A stretch of DNA of 33,995 nucleotides, taken from Bacteroides sp. (GTDB lineage Bacteria; Bacteroidota; Bacteroidia; Bacteroidales; Muribaculaceae). The translations under genes and the position numbers were made by a program. Under the pieces are notes generated by a model. It searched no databases, was not told the origin of the DNA, and was given only the letters and a program-made list of their open reading frames with translations. Every line of letters starts with the position of its first letter. The stretch's first letter is position 1. Shown in pieces: positions 14,719 through 23,201 of this stretch. The DNA lies in assembly GCA_014801985.1 (NCBI GenBank), contig JAAVDD010000040.1, positions 1 through 33,995 on the forward strand, in the 5' to 3' direction.

Positions 14719-16503
14719 ATGTTAAAACGATTTATCCTCAATACATTATCCTCTTTTGTCGGCACGTGGCTGGCCGTGATGCTTTTCGGTGTCGTGGCGT
14801 TTTTAGTCATCATCGGCATCGGGGTGAAACTGGGGAGCAGTTCAGCCTCCTCAGGAGTTTCCAAGCATTCGATTCTCACCCTCGACCTGCAGGGGGTGAT
14901 AGATGAGCGAGAGGCTGCGATAACTCCCGACTACACTATGCTTCTCAACCGAGGCATCGACCGGCCGCAGACTCTTGATGTCATCAGCAAGGCTCTGCGC
15001 GAAGCAGCCGTCAACAAGAATATAGATGCCCTCTACATCAAATGCGGCATCGTATCCGCCTCGCCCGCCACTCTGGATGCAATACGCAATGAGGTGATGG
15101 AATTTAAAAAGAGCGGAAAGAAGGTCTATGCCTACGGCGACGTTATGATGAGCGGGGCATATTATGTGGCCTCCACAGCCGACAGCATATTCATCAATCC
15201 TTACGGCAGCGTGGAGATGAGCGGTCTCTCCTCCACCTCCCTCTATATGAAGGGGCTTTTCGACAAGATTGGTATCTCCTGGCAGGTGGTGAAGGTCGGA
15301 ACATTTAAGTCGGCGGTGGAGCCTTATACGATGGATAGCATGAGCGAACCTGCACGTGCCCAGCTCGATACCCTTTTCGGAAATATGTGGGGATATATGA
15401 GGGAGCGCATCTGCGAGAACCGTAAGAAACTCACCCCTGCAAAGATAGATTCGCTTATCAACGTGGTCAGCATCACCTTCGCTCCAGTGGAGGATGCCGT
15501 ATCTTCGGGGCTCGTGGATAAGGCCGTCTATGAGCGCACCATGAATTCCCGTCTGGCCTCACTCGTGAAGAAAGACAAGAAGGATTTGAAATTCGTTTCT
15601 CCGGAAGATCTTGTGGAAGAGAATTCATTTTCGGTTGCTCCGGGTGGAAAGAATCAGATTGCAGTGATTTATGCCACGGGTGAGATTGTCGATGGCTCAT
15701 CCTCAGGCATCGACTATAACAAGCTTGTGCCCGTCATCACGGATCTTGCCGACAACGACAAGGTGAAGGGACTTGTGCTAAGGGTAAATTCTCCCGGTGG
15801 TTCTGCATTCGGAAGCGACCAGATAGGGGAGGCTCTCGACTATTTCCAGTCGAAAGGGAAGCCTCTTGCCGTCTCAATGGGCGACTATGCCGCTTCGGGA
15901 GGCTACTGGATTTCATGCGGTGCTGACGTGATATATGCCGATCCTCTGACCATCACCGGCTCGATAGGTATATTCGGTCTGATTCCCAATGGGGAGGTGC
16001 TGCTTGAAAAGATAGGAGTCAATCCACAGTTTGCAGGAACAAATCCTCAGGCCAATTTCCCCACGCTTTTCAAGCCTATGGATGAACGTCAGCTTGCAGT
16101 GGTGCAGAAAAATGTTGAGAGAGGCTACGACCGATTCATCAACCGTGTGGCCAAAGGGCGCAAGATGTCTACTGAGCGTGTCCGTCAGATAGCCGAAGGA
16201 CGCGTATGGGATGCGATAAAGGCAAAACAGATAGGCTTGGTGGATAATCTCGGAGGCTTGCAGGATGCGATAGACTGGACAGCAAAGAAGGCATCCGTCG
16301 ACGGAAACTATTCCCTTTCCATCTATCCCGAACTCAAACCCTCCTTCTGGAATCTGATCGCCGACGGCGGGGCATTTGAAAAGATGGCAGCCGAGATGAT
16401 GAATCAGGGTTCCTTCACAGACTTCACCATTGAATATCTACGCCGTTATCTCGGGAGAGAGCATATTCAGGCCCTTATGCCTGATTTCAAGGTGGGATTC
16501 TGA
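14719..16503 (+). CDS. sppA: signal peptide peptidase SppA (67 kDa type)
   Basis: This 594-residue inner-membrane serine protease cleaves leftover signal peptides. One N-terminal transmembrane helix (about 12-36) anchors two tandem ClpP-like domains. The catalytic lysine is Lys197 in VGTFKSAVEPYT in the first domain, and the nucleophile is Ser393 in MGDYAASGGYWISCGAD in the second. RVNSPGGSAFGSDQI (355-369) is the conserved oxyanion region. Length matches the double-domain E. coli-type enzyme. It starts 38 nt after glmM and is followed by lpxK. Confidence 0.96.
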   Translation: MLKRFILNTLSSFVGTWLAVMLFGVVAFLVIIGIGVKLGSSSASSGVSKHSILTLDLQGVIDEREAAITPDYTMLLNRGIDRPQTLDVISKALREAAVNKNIDALYIKCGIVSASPATLDAIRNEVMEFKKSGKKVYAYGDVMMSGAYYVASTADSIFINPYGSVEMSGLSSTSLYMKGLFDKIGISWQVVKVGTFKSAVEPYTMDSMSEPARAQLDTLFGNMWGYMRERICENRKKLTPAKIDSLINVVSITFAPVEDAVSSGLVDKAVYERTMNSRLASLVKKDKKDLKFVSPEDLVEENSFSVAPGGKNQIAVIYATGEIVDGSSSGIDYNKLVPVITDLADNDKVKGLVLRVNSPGGSAFGSDQIGEALDYFQSKGKPLAVSMGDYAASGGYWISCGADVIYADPLTITGSIGIFGLIPNGEVLLEKIGVNPQFAGTNPQANFPTLFKPMDERQLAVVQKNVERGYDRFINRVAKGRKMSTERVRQIAEGRVWDAIKAKQIGLVDNLGGLQDAIDWTAKKASVDGNYSLSIYPELKPSFWNLIADGGAFEKMAAEMMNQGSFTDFTIEYLRRYLGREHIQALMPDFKVGF

Positions 16504-16589
16504 GAATAGCATCGGCGGTCTCGGTGATAGGATGAGAGATGGGATTCGCTGATTATTTTGCAAAGACGATATAGAGAGATAGAATAGAA

Positions 16590-17696
16590 ATGGCATTGAT
16601 GAGAAAAGAGACCACACGCAAGATAATGACTTATCTGCTCACTCCACTGTCGTGGATTTACGGCGGGGTGACCTCTCTGCGTAATTGGATGTTTGATCGA
16701 GGCATCCTTCCGCAGGAGGAATTTGATGTGCCGGTGGTCAGCGTCGGCAATATCACCGTCGGCGGGACCGGCAAGACACCTCATGTGGAATATATTCTCA
16801 GCATGCTTGCTATGGATTATAAGATTGCGGTGCTGAGCCGGGGATACAAGCGTAAGACCAAGGGTTTTATTCTTGCCAATTCCCACAGCACACCGGAAAG
16901 TATCGGCGACGAGCCCCTTCAGATCTACCGCAATCACGGGTTGAATGTGAAAGTGGCCGTCTGCGAGAGCCGAAGGAGGGGGATAAAGGAGCTGCTGCGG
17001 CAATTTCCGGATCTCCAGCTCATAGTCCTTGACGATGCCTTCCAGCATCGTTACGTGAAGCCGAAGGTATCCATCCTTCTCACCGATCACAGCCATCCAT
17101 TCTATGAGGATAAGCTCCTTCCTTTGGGGCGCCTTCGGGAATCCCCCCTGCAGGTGGGACGCGCCGACATGGTCATCATCACCAAATGCCCCGAAGAACT
17201 GACACCGCTTGACTATCGTCTGCTGAGCAAGGATATAGATTTGGTGGCATTCCAGAAACTATTCTTCTCCCGCTATTCCTACGGACATCTCACTCCGGTC
17301 TTTCCGGATGATGATCCCTATAATGTATCGCTTGGGGCGCTCACTGAGCGCGACGGGGCATTGCTCGTGAGCGGAATAGCTAATCCGCGAAGTTTTGTGC
17401 GCCATTTCAAGCAATATCCGATGAGGGTGAAGGTGGCGCATTTCGACGACCATCACAATTTCTCCCGTGAGGATATACAGCTGCTAAAGGATAAGTTCAA
17501 GACGTTGAGCGGAGAGAGGAAGATTATCGTCACCACCGAGAAGGATGCCGTTCGTCTGATGTATAATCCATACTTCCCGCCCGACCTGAAGAAACTCACA
17601 TATTATCTCCCAATCTCAGTCGACATGGAGCCGGGAATCGAGGGGGATGATTTCATCACGGAGTTGAGAAAAGCAATCGATGCCAACGAAATTTGA
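16590..17696 (+). CDS. lpxK: tetraacyldisaccharide 4'-kinase
   Basis: This 368-residue kinase adds the 4'-phosphate to the lipid A disaccharide precursor at the inner membrane. Walker A is VGGTGKTPHVEY (GGTGKT at 58-63), preceded by the conserved VVSVGNI. SRGYKRKTKG, GDEP and LDDAFQHRYVKPKVSILLTD are typical LpxK motifs. An N-terminal hydrophobic segment (about 14-30) is the membrane anchor. It lies 86 nt after sppA and ends before a clear terminator, closing the envelope gene run. Confidence 0.96.
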   Translation: MALMRKETTRKIMTYLLTPLSWIYGGVTSLRNWMFDRGILPQEEFDVPVVSVGNITVGGTGKTPHVEYILSMLAMDYKIAVLSRGYKRKTKGFILANSHSTPESIGDEPLQIYRNHGLNVKVAVCESRRRGIKELLRQFPDLQLIVLDDAFQHRYVKPKVSILLTDHSHPFYEDKLLPLGRLRESPLQVGRADMVIITKCPEELTPLDYRLLSKDIDLVAFQKLFFSRYSYGHLTPVFPDDDPYNVSLGALTERDGALLVSGIANPRSFVRHFKQYPMRVKVAHFDDHHNFSREDIQLLKDKFKTLSGERKIIVTTEKDAVRLMYNPYFPPDLKKLTYYLPISVDMEPGIEGDDFITELRKAIDANEI

Positions 17697-17714
17697 TTCG
17701 CTCAAGCGTTATAT

Positions 17715-17759
17715 AAGAGGAGGAGAGAGTTTACACTCCCATCTCCTCTTCCTTTTTTA
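17715..17759 (+). terminator. rho-independent terminator after lpxK
   Basis: AAGAGGAG (17715-17722) pairs with CTCCTCTT (17743-17750), with partial pairing inside the loop, followed by CCTTTTTTAT. It separates lpxK from the nucleoside phosphorylase gene. Confidence 0.8.
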
Positions 17760-17786
17760 TAAACCTTAACCTAAAACCAACAGCAG

Positions 17787-18611
17787 ATGGAAGAGAGATA
17801 TTTGCAAAAAATTGAAGAGACAGCCGAGTTTATCAGAGAACGCGTAGGCCGTATGCCCGACACTGCCATCATTCTTGGCACGGGGCTTGGAGACTTGGTG
17901 AACCAGATCGATATAAAGAGAGTGCTCGACTACACGGATATCCCCAATTTCCCGGTCTCCACAGTTGAGGGCCACAGCGGCCGACTCATCTTCGGCGATC
18001 TCGGAGGAAAATATGTCATGGCCATGCAGGGGCGTTTCCACTATTATGAAGGCTACGACATGAAGGAGGTCACATTCCCGGTTCGCGTGATGAAGGCAAT
18101 CGGAGTCGACAAGCTGTTTGTCAGCAATGCAGCCGGAGGCATGAATAAGGAATTTATCGTGGGCGATGTGATGATAATCACCGATCATATCAACCTCTTC
18201 CCGGAGAATCCCCTTAGAGGCCGGAATTATCCTGAGCTTGGACCTCGTTTCCCGGCAATGACAGAGGCATATTCAGGAGTGCTCATCAATATGGCCGACA
18301 GCATTGCCAGCGATCTCGGCATCCGTCTCATGCACGGTGTCTATGTAGGCACGGCCGGCCCCACTTTCGAGACACCTGCCGAATATGAATATTTCCGCAT
18401 CATCGGAGGCGACGCAGTCGGAATGTCGACAGTTCCTGAGGTGATAGTGGCAAACCATGCAGGAATGTCGGTATTCGGAATCTCTGTAATCACCGATCTC
18501 GGCGGAAAGGATATCAAGGAGGTTCCGACCCACGAGGAGGTGCAGAAGGCTGCGATAAAGGCACAGCCCGTGATGACAGCCCTTATCACAGAGATGATGA
18601 CACGCATCTGA
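17787..18611 (+). CDS. purine-nucleoside phosphorylase (trimeric PNP family)
   Basis: This 274-residue enzyme performs phosphorolysis of purine nucleosides to base and (deoxy)ribose-1-phosphate in salvage. Motifs are ILGTGLGDL (29-37), VEGHSGR (His63), MQGRFHYYEGY (Arg83, His85), VSNAAGGMN (112-120), GPTFETPAEY (Glu195) and VGMSTVPEV. These match the PNP/MTAP family of the trimeric type. The residue that reads the base 6-position in human PNP (Asn243) aligns with Asp237 in SVITDLGG, as in methylthioadenosine phosphorylase. Adenosine-type substrates are therefore possible. It starts with ATG behind a terminator; no perfect promoter was seen in the 27 nt before it. Confidence 0.93.
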   Translation: MEERYLQKIEETAEFIRERVGRMPDTAIILGTGLGDLVNQIDIKRVLDYTDIPNFPVSTVEGHSGRLIFGDLGGKYVMAMQGRFHYYEGYDMKEVTFPVRVMKAIGVDKLFVSNAAGGMNKEFIVGDVMIITDHINLFPENPLRGRNYPELGPRFPAMTEAYSGVLINMADSIASDLGIRLMHGVYVGTAGPTFETPAEYEYFRIIGGDAVGMSTVPEVIVANHAGMSVFGISVITDLGGKDIKEVPTHEEVQKAAIKAQPVMTALITEMMTRI

Positions 18612-18662
18612 TGCCTCTCATCCTTCAGCTCTGCTTTTGAACGTTGAAGGTAAAGATAACGA

Positions 18663-18857
18663 TAAGTAGCTACTAAAAATTAATCGATATATTTTTTACA
18701 AAGTAGTTGAAAGATCTTGAACGCTAAAACTTGTTACTTTTGGCCTATTAGCCCTTGTCGTTCAGTCGCATAGCCCGCTATGCTCCTTCACTCCGCGAAC
18801 TAATATGCTCAAAATTAACTGCGTTTTATCTGTTCATTAATTCTTAGCAGCTACTTA
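18663..18857 (+). mobile_element. complete 195-bp MITE-like element
   Basis: The two ends are imperfect terminal inverted repeats of 22 bp: TAAGTAGCTACTAAAAATTA at 18663 and, in reverse complement, TAAGTAGCTGCTAAGAATTA from 18857. They match at 20 of 22 positions. Each end carries a TA, as expected for TA-target elements (IS630/Tc1-mariner type). There is no ORF. The right 110 bp equals the repeat at 9-118. A GCATAG/CTATGC hairpin lies at 18768-18783, and a -7-like promoter element sits inside, facing thiL. The source transposase family is inferred only from the ends. Confidence 0.75.
18735..18742 (+). promoter_or_regulatory. -7-like element inside the MITE, facing thiL
   Basis: TACTTTTG matches TAnnTTTG. 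TTG triplets lie 15 and 25 bp upstream (18717 and 18707), neither at the ideal 19-20 bp, so the -33 part is weak. Transcription would begin near 18749, the first base of the 110-bp block that is identical in both copies. Confidence 0.5.
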
Positions 18858-18869
18858 GAATGAAAAAAT

Positions 18870-19985
18870 ATGGAAAACGAAAATAAAGACCCAAAAGAGA
18901 CAGTCAATCCCGAAACACCTGAGAATGTGACTTCCGGTCAGGCAAAGCCCGAACCGGTGGAAATTGCAGACCTCGGCGAATTCGGGCTAATTGAACGTCT
19001 CACCAAAGATTTCCCTCTCAAGAATGAATCCACCAAGAAGGGAGTGGGGGATGATGCGGCTGTCCTGAGCTTCGGCAACAAGGAGGCACTCGTCACCACC
19101 GACCTTCTGCTTGAAGGAATTCATTTCGACCTCCGTTATGTTCCACTGAAACATCTCGGCTATAAGGCTGCCGTGGTCAATTTCAGCGATGTCTATGCAA
19201 TGAACGGAACTCCGAAACAGATCACCGTGAGCCTCGGCATCTCCAGCCGCTTCACTCTTCGGCACATTGAAGAGCTATATTCCGGCATCCGTCTTGCCTG
19301 CGAGGTTTATGGCGTGGATCTTGTCGGGGGCGATACCTCAGCATCCGTCACAGGGCTGGTCATAAGCATCACCTGTCTTGGAGAGGCCGATAAAGAAGAG
19401 ATAGTTTACCGTGACGGTGCGAAACCCACCGACCTTATCTGCGTCAGCGGCGACCTTGGAGCAGCATATATGGGCTTGCAGCTTCTGGAGCGTGAAAACC
19501 GTGTGGCAGCACAGAGTGGGAATCCCGATTTCCAACCCGATTTCAGCGGCAAGGAATATATTCTTGAACGCCAGTTGAAACCGGAGGCAAGAAAAGATAT
19601 CATCCAGGCACTTAAGGAAGCAGGTATCAAACCAACAGCCATGATGGATGTGAGCGACGGTCTCAGCTCCGAACTTCTTCATATATGTAAGGATTCCGAT
19701 ACGGGGTGCCGCGTATATGAAGAGAAAATCCCCATCGATTATCAGACAGCAGTGATGGCAGAGGAGCTAAACATGAACCTTGTGACCTGCGCGATGAACG
19801 GAGGCGAGGATTATGAATTGCTCTTCACCGTACCGCTCACGGATCATGACAAAATCAGCAAGTTGCGAGGGATTTCCGTAATCGGATATGTCACCAAACC
19901 GGAGCTTGGATGCGCCATGGTGACCCGCGACGGAGCCGAGATTCCCATCATGGCTCAGGGGTGGAATGCATTCGTTAACAAATAA
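18870..19985 (+). CDS. thiL: thiamine-monophosphate kinase
   Basis: This 371-residue enzyme phosphorylates thiamine phosphate to thiamine diphosphate, the last step of cofactor synthesis. Motifs of the ThiL/PurM-like fold are GVGDDAAVL (58-66), TTDLLLEGIHFD (77-88), VVNFSDVYAMNG, VDLVGGDTSAS, MDVSDGLSSEL and NGGEDYELLF. A Pro/Glu-rich tail of about 30 residues precedes the core (which begins LGEFGLIERL) and is longer than in most ThiL. The start was set at the ATG at 18870, only 12 bp after the MITE, so the element provides nearly the whole leader. In related genomes PNP and thiL tend to sit together; here the element separates them. Confidence 0.95.
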   Translation: MENENKDPKETVNPETPENVTSGQAKPEPVEIADLGEFGLIERLTKDFPLKNESTKKGVGDDAAVLSFGNKEALVTTDLLLEGIHFDLRYVPLKHLGYKAAVVNFSDVYAMNGTPKQITVSLGISSRFTLRHIEELYSGIRLACEVYGVDLVGGDTSASVTGLVISITCLGEADKEEIVYRDGAKPTDLICVSGDLGAAYMGLQLLERENRVAAQSGNPDFQPDFSGKEYILERQLKPEARKDIIQALKEAGIKPTAMMDVSDGLSSELLHICKDSDTGCRVYEEKIPIDYQTAVMAEELNMNLVTCAMNGGEDYELLFTVPLTDHDKISKLRGISVIGYVTKPELGCAMVTRDGAEIPIMAQGWNAFVNK

Positions 19986-20053
19986 TAAGTAACCCATTTC
20001 ATCCTTTAAACTTTATTTAACAGAGATATTTTCACTGATTAGCGTAATTAATG

Positions 20054-20130
20054 CTACTTTTGCACTCTGAAACCTTTCCGACTCATCTCTTGATGGATCG
20101 GATGCGTGGTTTCCATAGGCGCAAAAGTAG
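20054..20130. promoter_or_regulatory. promoter region of the moxR-bat operon with mirrored -7 elements
   Basis: CTACTTTTGC (20054-20063) and GCAAAAGTAG (20121-20130) form a perfect 10-bp inverted repeat 57 bp apart. The left arm contains TACTTTTG (20055-20062), a consensus -7 element facing moxR; the right arm contains the same element facing left. A -33 TTTG is not clear (TTTC near 20030). The plus-strand start would be near 20069, giving a leader of about 100 nt. Confidence 0.6.
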
Positions 20131-20140
20131 TGTTGCGCTT
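20117..20140 (+). promoter_or_regulatory. hairpin in the moxR leader
   Basis: GCGCAA (20119-20124) pairs with TTGCGC (20133-20138), with two further outer pairs including one G-T, around an 8-nt loop. It lies about 30 nt before the moxR ATG and overlaps the right arm of the inverted repeat. Confidence 0.5.
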
Positions 20141-20170
20141 TATAGGAACGATTGAAAATATATAAAATTT

Positions 20171-21166
20171 ATGGAAGAAACACTCAATATCAGAGAATTA
20201 AATGATTTGATCGCCTCCAAGGCAGGTTTTGTTTCACTCATCCGCAGCGGTATGGACCGCCGCATCGTGGGTCAGAAACATCTGATTGATTCCTTACTCA
20301 TAGCTCTGCTCTGCAATGGCCACGTGCTTCTTGAAGGTGTGCCCGGTCTGGCAAAGACCTTGGCAATAAAGACTCTTGCCAATCTCGTGAATGCAAAATA
20401 CAGTCGTGTGCAGTTCACTCCCGACCTTCTTCCCGCCGATGTGATCGGAACGCTTATCTACTCTGTGAAGAAAGAGACTTTCGAAGTGAAGAAAGGTCCT
20501 ATCTTCGCCAACTTTGTGCTTGCAGATGAAATCAACCGTGCCCCGGCGAAAGTGCAGAGTGCCCTTCTTGAGGCCATGCAGGAGCGTCAGGTCACAATCG
20601 GCGACGATACATTCAAACTTCCGGAGCCTTTCCTTGTGATGGCAACCCAGAACCCCATCGAGCAGGAGGGTACCTATCCGCTTCCTGAGGCACAGGTGGA
20701 CCGTTTCCTTCTCAAAGTCGTGATCGGCTATCCCACAAAGGAGGAGGAGAAGGCAATCATCCGCCAGAATATAAAAGGGGAGCTTGACCCGGTCACTCCT
20801 CTCATCGATCCCCGCGAAATCATAGAGGTCCAGAAGATCGTGGAGAAAATATATATCGACGAGAAGATAGAGAATTATATCGTGGATATCGTGTTCGCTA
20901 CCCGTCAGCCTGCCAAGTTCGGGCTTGCCGACCTCCAGAGCATCATCTCCTTCGGAGCCTCACCACGTGCCTCCATCTCTTTGGCAAAGGCAGCACGTGC
21001 CTACGCTTTCCTTCAGGGCCGCGGCTATGTCATCCCGGAAGATGTGCGTTCCGTCTGCCACGACGTGCTCCGTCACCGTATCGGTCTCACCTACGAGGCT
21101 GAGGCCAACAATATCAGCACTGACGACGTCATCACCGATATCCTCGACAAGGTGGTAGTGCCCTGA
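20171..21166 (+). CDS. MoxR family AAA+ ATPase
   Basis: This 331-residue AAA+ ATPase of the MoxR branch is thought to act as a chaperone for VWA-domain partner proteins. Walker A is GVPGLAKT (56-63). Walker B is FVLADEIN (Asp119, Glu120), followed by APAKVQSALLEAMQERQVTI. The sensor region is VMATQNPIEQEGTYPLPEAQ, and the arginine-rich DRF follows. The lid domain carries SPRASISL. It is the first gene of the Bat operon, matching the order known from Bacteroides fragilis. Confidence 0.95.
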   Translation: MEETLNIRELNDLIASKAGFVSLIRSGMDRRIVGQKHLIDSLLIALLCNGHVLLEGVPGLAKTLAIKTLANLVNAKYSRVQFTPDLLPADVIGTLIYSVKKETFEVKKGPIFANFVLADEINRAPAKVQSALLEAMQERQVTIGDDTFKLPEPFLVMATQNPIEQEGTYPLPEAQVDRFLLKVVIGYPTKEEEKAIIRQNIKGELDPVTPLIDPREIIEVQKIVEKIYIDEKIENYIVDIVFATRQPAKFGLADLQSIISFGASPRASISLAKAARAYAFLQGRGYVIPEDVRSVCHDVLRHRIGLTYEAEANNISTDDVITDILDKVVVP

Positions 21167-21213
21167 TCCGGAGTTCCGTATGGCTCCAAATTACTTTTTT
21201 AATATTATTATTA

Positions 21214-22089
21214 ATGGATGCTAACGAACTTCTGAAAAAAATCAGAAAGATTGAAATAAAGACCCGCGGGCTAAGCCAGAATATCTTCGCCGGTGAATAT
21301 CACAGCGCGTTTAAGGGACGCGGCGTGATATTCTCCGAGGTGAGGGAATATATGCCGGGGGATGATATCCGCGATATCGACTGGAATGTCACGGCACGTC
21401 AGAACAAACCCTTCGTAAAAGTCTATGAGGAGGAGCGCGAGCTGACTGTGATGCTCCTCATCGATGTCAGCGGAAGCCGCGACTTCGGTGCCTATGGAGA
21501 GAGCAAGAAGGAGAAGATGGCGGAAGTGGCCGCTACTCTTGCATTCTCCTCCATAACCAACAACGACAAAGTAGGCGTGATTTTCTTCAGCGATAAGATC
21601 GAGAAATTCATCCCGCCGAAAAAGGGTCGCAAGCATATTCTTCTGATCATACGAGAGATCATCAATTTTGAGCCTGAAAGCGAGGGAACGAATATAGACG
21701 TGGCCCTGCAGTTCCTCACCAACGCCATAAAGAAGCGTTGCACAGCTTTTCTTATAAGCGATTTCATCGACGACCATGAATATTTCAAGAGTATGTCGAT
21801 AGCCAATAAGAAGCATGACCTTGCCGCCATACAGGTCTATGACCGCCGCGACGCCGAGATGCCCGATGTCGGCCTTATCCGACTCCGCGATATGGAGACC
21901 GGAGTGGACCGATGGATAGACACTTCATCGAAGCGTGCGAGGAAGGCGTATGCAAAGGAATGGTACGACCGTCAGCAGCGTCTATCGGCGACTGTGACAC
22001 GCAGCGGTGTGGATCTCGCCCAGATCACCACTGATGAGGATTTCGTAAAGGCACTTCTTGGTCTCTTCCGCAGAAGAGGAATGAAATAG
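21214..22089 (+). CDS. DUF58 domain protein with VWA-like fold
   Basis: This 291-residue cytoplasmic protein has the DUF58 signature YMPGDDIRDIDWNVTA (about 47-61) and a VWA-like domain whose metal-ion site starts DVSGS (Asp84, Ser86, Ser88). FSDKIEKFIPPKKGR, SEGTNIDVAL and FLISDFID complete the VWA core. No membrane segment is present. DUF58 proteins accompany MoxR ATPases and are their probable partners. It starts 47 nt after moxR in the same operon. Confidence 0.93.
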   Translation: MDANELLKKIRKIEIKTRGLSQNIFAGEYHSAFKGRGVIFSEVREYMPGDDIRDIDWNVTARQNKPFVKVYEEERELTVMLLIDVSGSRDFGAYGESKKEKMAEVAATLAFSSITNNDKVGVIFFSDKIEKFIPPKKGRKHILLIIREIINFEPESEGTNIDVALQFLTNAIKKRCTAFLISDFIDDHEYFKSMSIANKKHDLAAIQVYDRRDAEMPDVGLIRLRDMETGVDRWIDTSSKRARKAYAKEWYDRQQRLSATVTRSGVDLAQITTDEDFVKALLGLFRRRGMK

Positions 22090-22157
22090 CTCATTGTGAG
22101 TGCTCGGTATGCTCCGGGCGCTTCTGCCTCCAACACTAATAAAAATTCAACTTCTTT

Positions 22158-23201
22158 ATGAAGAAACTGAATATAAATAAATATCTTCTGGCTTTCGGTG
22201 TCGCGCTGGCTATTGCCGGAGGGTCTGCTTCGGCTGCAGCCCCTGTGGTGAAAGCCCAACTCGACTCCGCCAACATCCTGATGGGAACAATGACCACGCT
22301 GCGTGTCACCGTTGACCAGGAGCCTTCCCTGAAGGGACATTTCCCATTCCTCCGGACAGCTCTTGAGAAGGGGTATGTGGGCGTCTGCGGCGACAGCGTG
22401 GAACTTCGTGCCCCTGTCAAGGTCGATACCGTGCGTCAGAATAATGCGCTTTCCATTCGGTATGATATCCCGGTGCAGAGCTTTGATTCAGGATATTACA
22501 AACTTCCCGAACTGGAGTTTGTGGCCGGAGTCGACACTTTCCGGAGCAACAGCGTGGCCTTGAAGGTCTATCCCGTTGCAAAGGTGACAGCCGATACTCC
22601 CATAGCCGATTATGCAAATGTCGCCGACCCGGAGAATCCATCCATCTTTGATTCCCTTCCCGACTGGATGGTGAAGTATTGGTGGATTCTTCTCATAGTC
22701 CTTGCCGCTGCCGGCGTAGGATTCTGGTTGTGGAGAAGATATAGCAAGGAGGGTACCATCCTTCCGAAGAAACCCGAACCGACTCCCTACGAATCGGCTA
22801 TCGCAGCCCTCAGGGAGCTTAAGGAGAAGAAACTTTGGGAAAACGGCATGGAGAAGGAATATTTTACCGAACTCACCGATATTCTCCGAACTTATCTTTA
22901 TCGTCGCTTCGGAATCAATGCTATGGAGATGACTTCGCGTCAGATTCTTGCAGCCCTCACAGCCAATAAGGAGACTAAGGATAAGAAACCGATGATTCGT
23001 CAGATTCTTGATATGGCAGACTTCGTGAAATTTGCCAAAGTCCGCCCGTTACCGGCTGATAATATCCAGAGCCTTGACAATGCAATCACTTTTGTGGAGC
23101 AGACCAAGCCCCTCCCTGTGGAGGAGAAGGCAGATGAGGAGAATACTCCTGCAAAGAGTGCGACACAGAAGACCACTAAGAAGAAAGGAGGTAAGAAATG
23201 A
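22158..23201 (+). CDS. Bat-operon membrane protein, DUF4381-like C-terminus
   Basis: This 347-residue protein has a signal peptide (hydrophobic 10-25, cleavage near ASA at about 26), a periplasmic beta-rich domain resembling BatD-type repeats (about 30-140), and one transmembrane helix (WWILLIVLAAAGVGFWLW, about 175-192). A cytoplasmic part follows with YESAIAALRELKEKKLWENG and FTELTDILRTYLYRRFGI, typical of DUF4381-like proteins of MoxR operons. The tail is Lys-rich. Its 3' end overlaps batA by four bases (ATGA). It probably links cytoplasmic DUF58/MoxR to the periplasmic Bat proteins; this is inferred from topology. Confidence 0.82.
   Translation: MKKLNINKYLLAFGVALAIAGGSASAAAPVVKAQLDSANILMGTMTTLRVTVDQEPSLKGHFPFLRTALEKGYVGVCGDSVELRAPVKVDTVRQNNALSIRYDIPVQSFDSGYYKLPELEFVAGVDTFRSNSVALKVYPVAKVTADTPIADYANVADPENPSIFDSLPDWMVKYWWILLIVLAAAGVGFWLWRRYSKEGTILPKKPEPTPYESAIAALRELKEKKLWENGMEKEYFTELTDILRTYLYRRFGINAMEMTSRQILAALTANKETKDKKPMIRQILDMADFVKFAKVRPLPADNIQSLDNAITFVEQTKPLPVEEKADEENTPAKSATQKTTKKKGGKK

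Larger units (their letters stand above)
18612..18869. other. intergenic region between PNP and thiL
   Basis: These 258 bases contain no gene. Positions 18612-18662 are unremarkable. The MITE-like element fills 18663-18857, and only 12 bases separate its end from the thiL ATG. Confidence 0.8.

Noticed and set aside
18768-18783. GCATAG/CTATGC hairpin in the MITE as a terminator
   Set aside because: The stem is only 6 bp and is followed by TCCTTCAC with no U-tract.
20064-20120. Classic invertible promoter (phase-variable inverton) before moxR
   Set aside because: The inverted repeats are only 10 bp and carry the -7 element themselves instead of flanking it, and no invertase gene is nearby. 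Kept only as a minor alternative in the findings.
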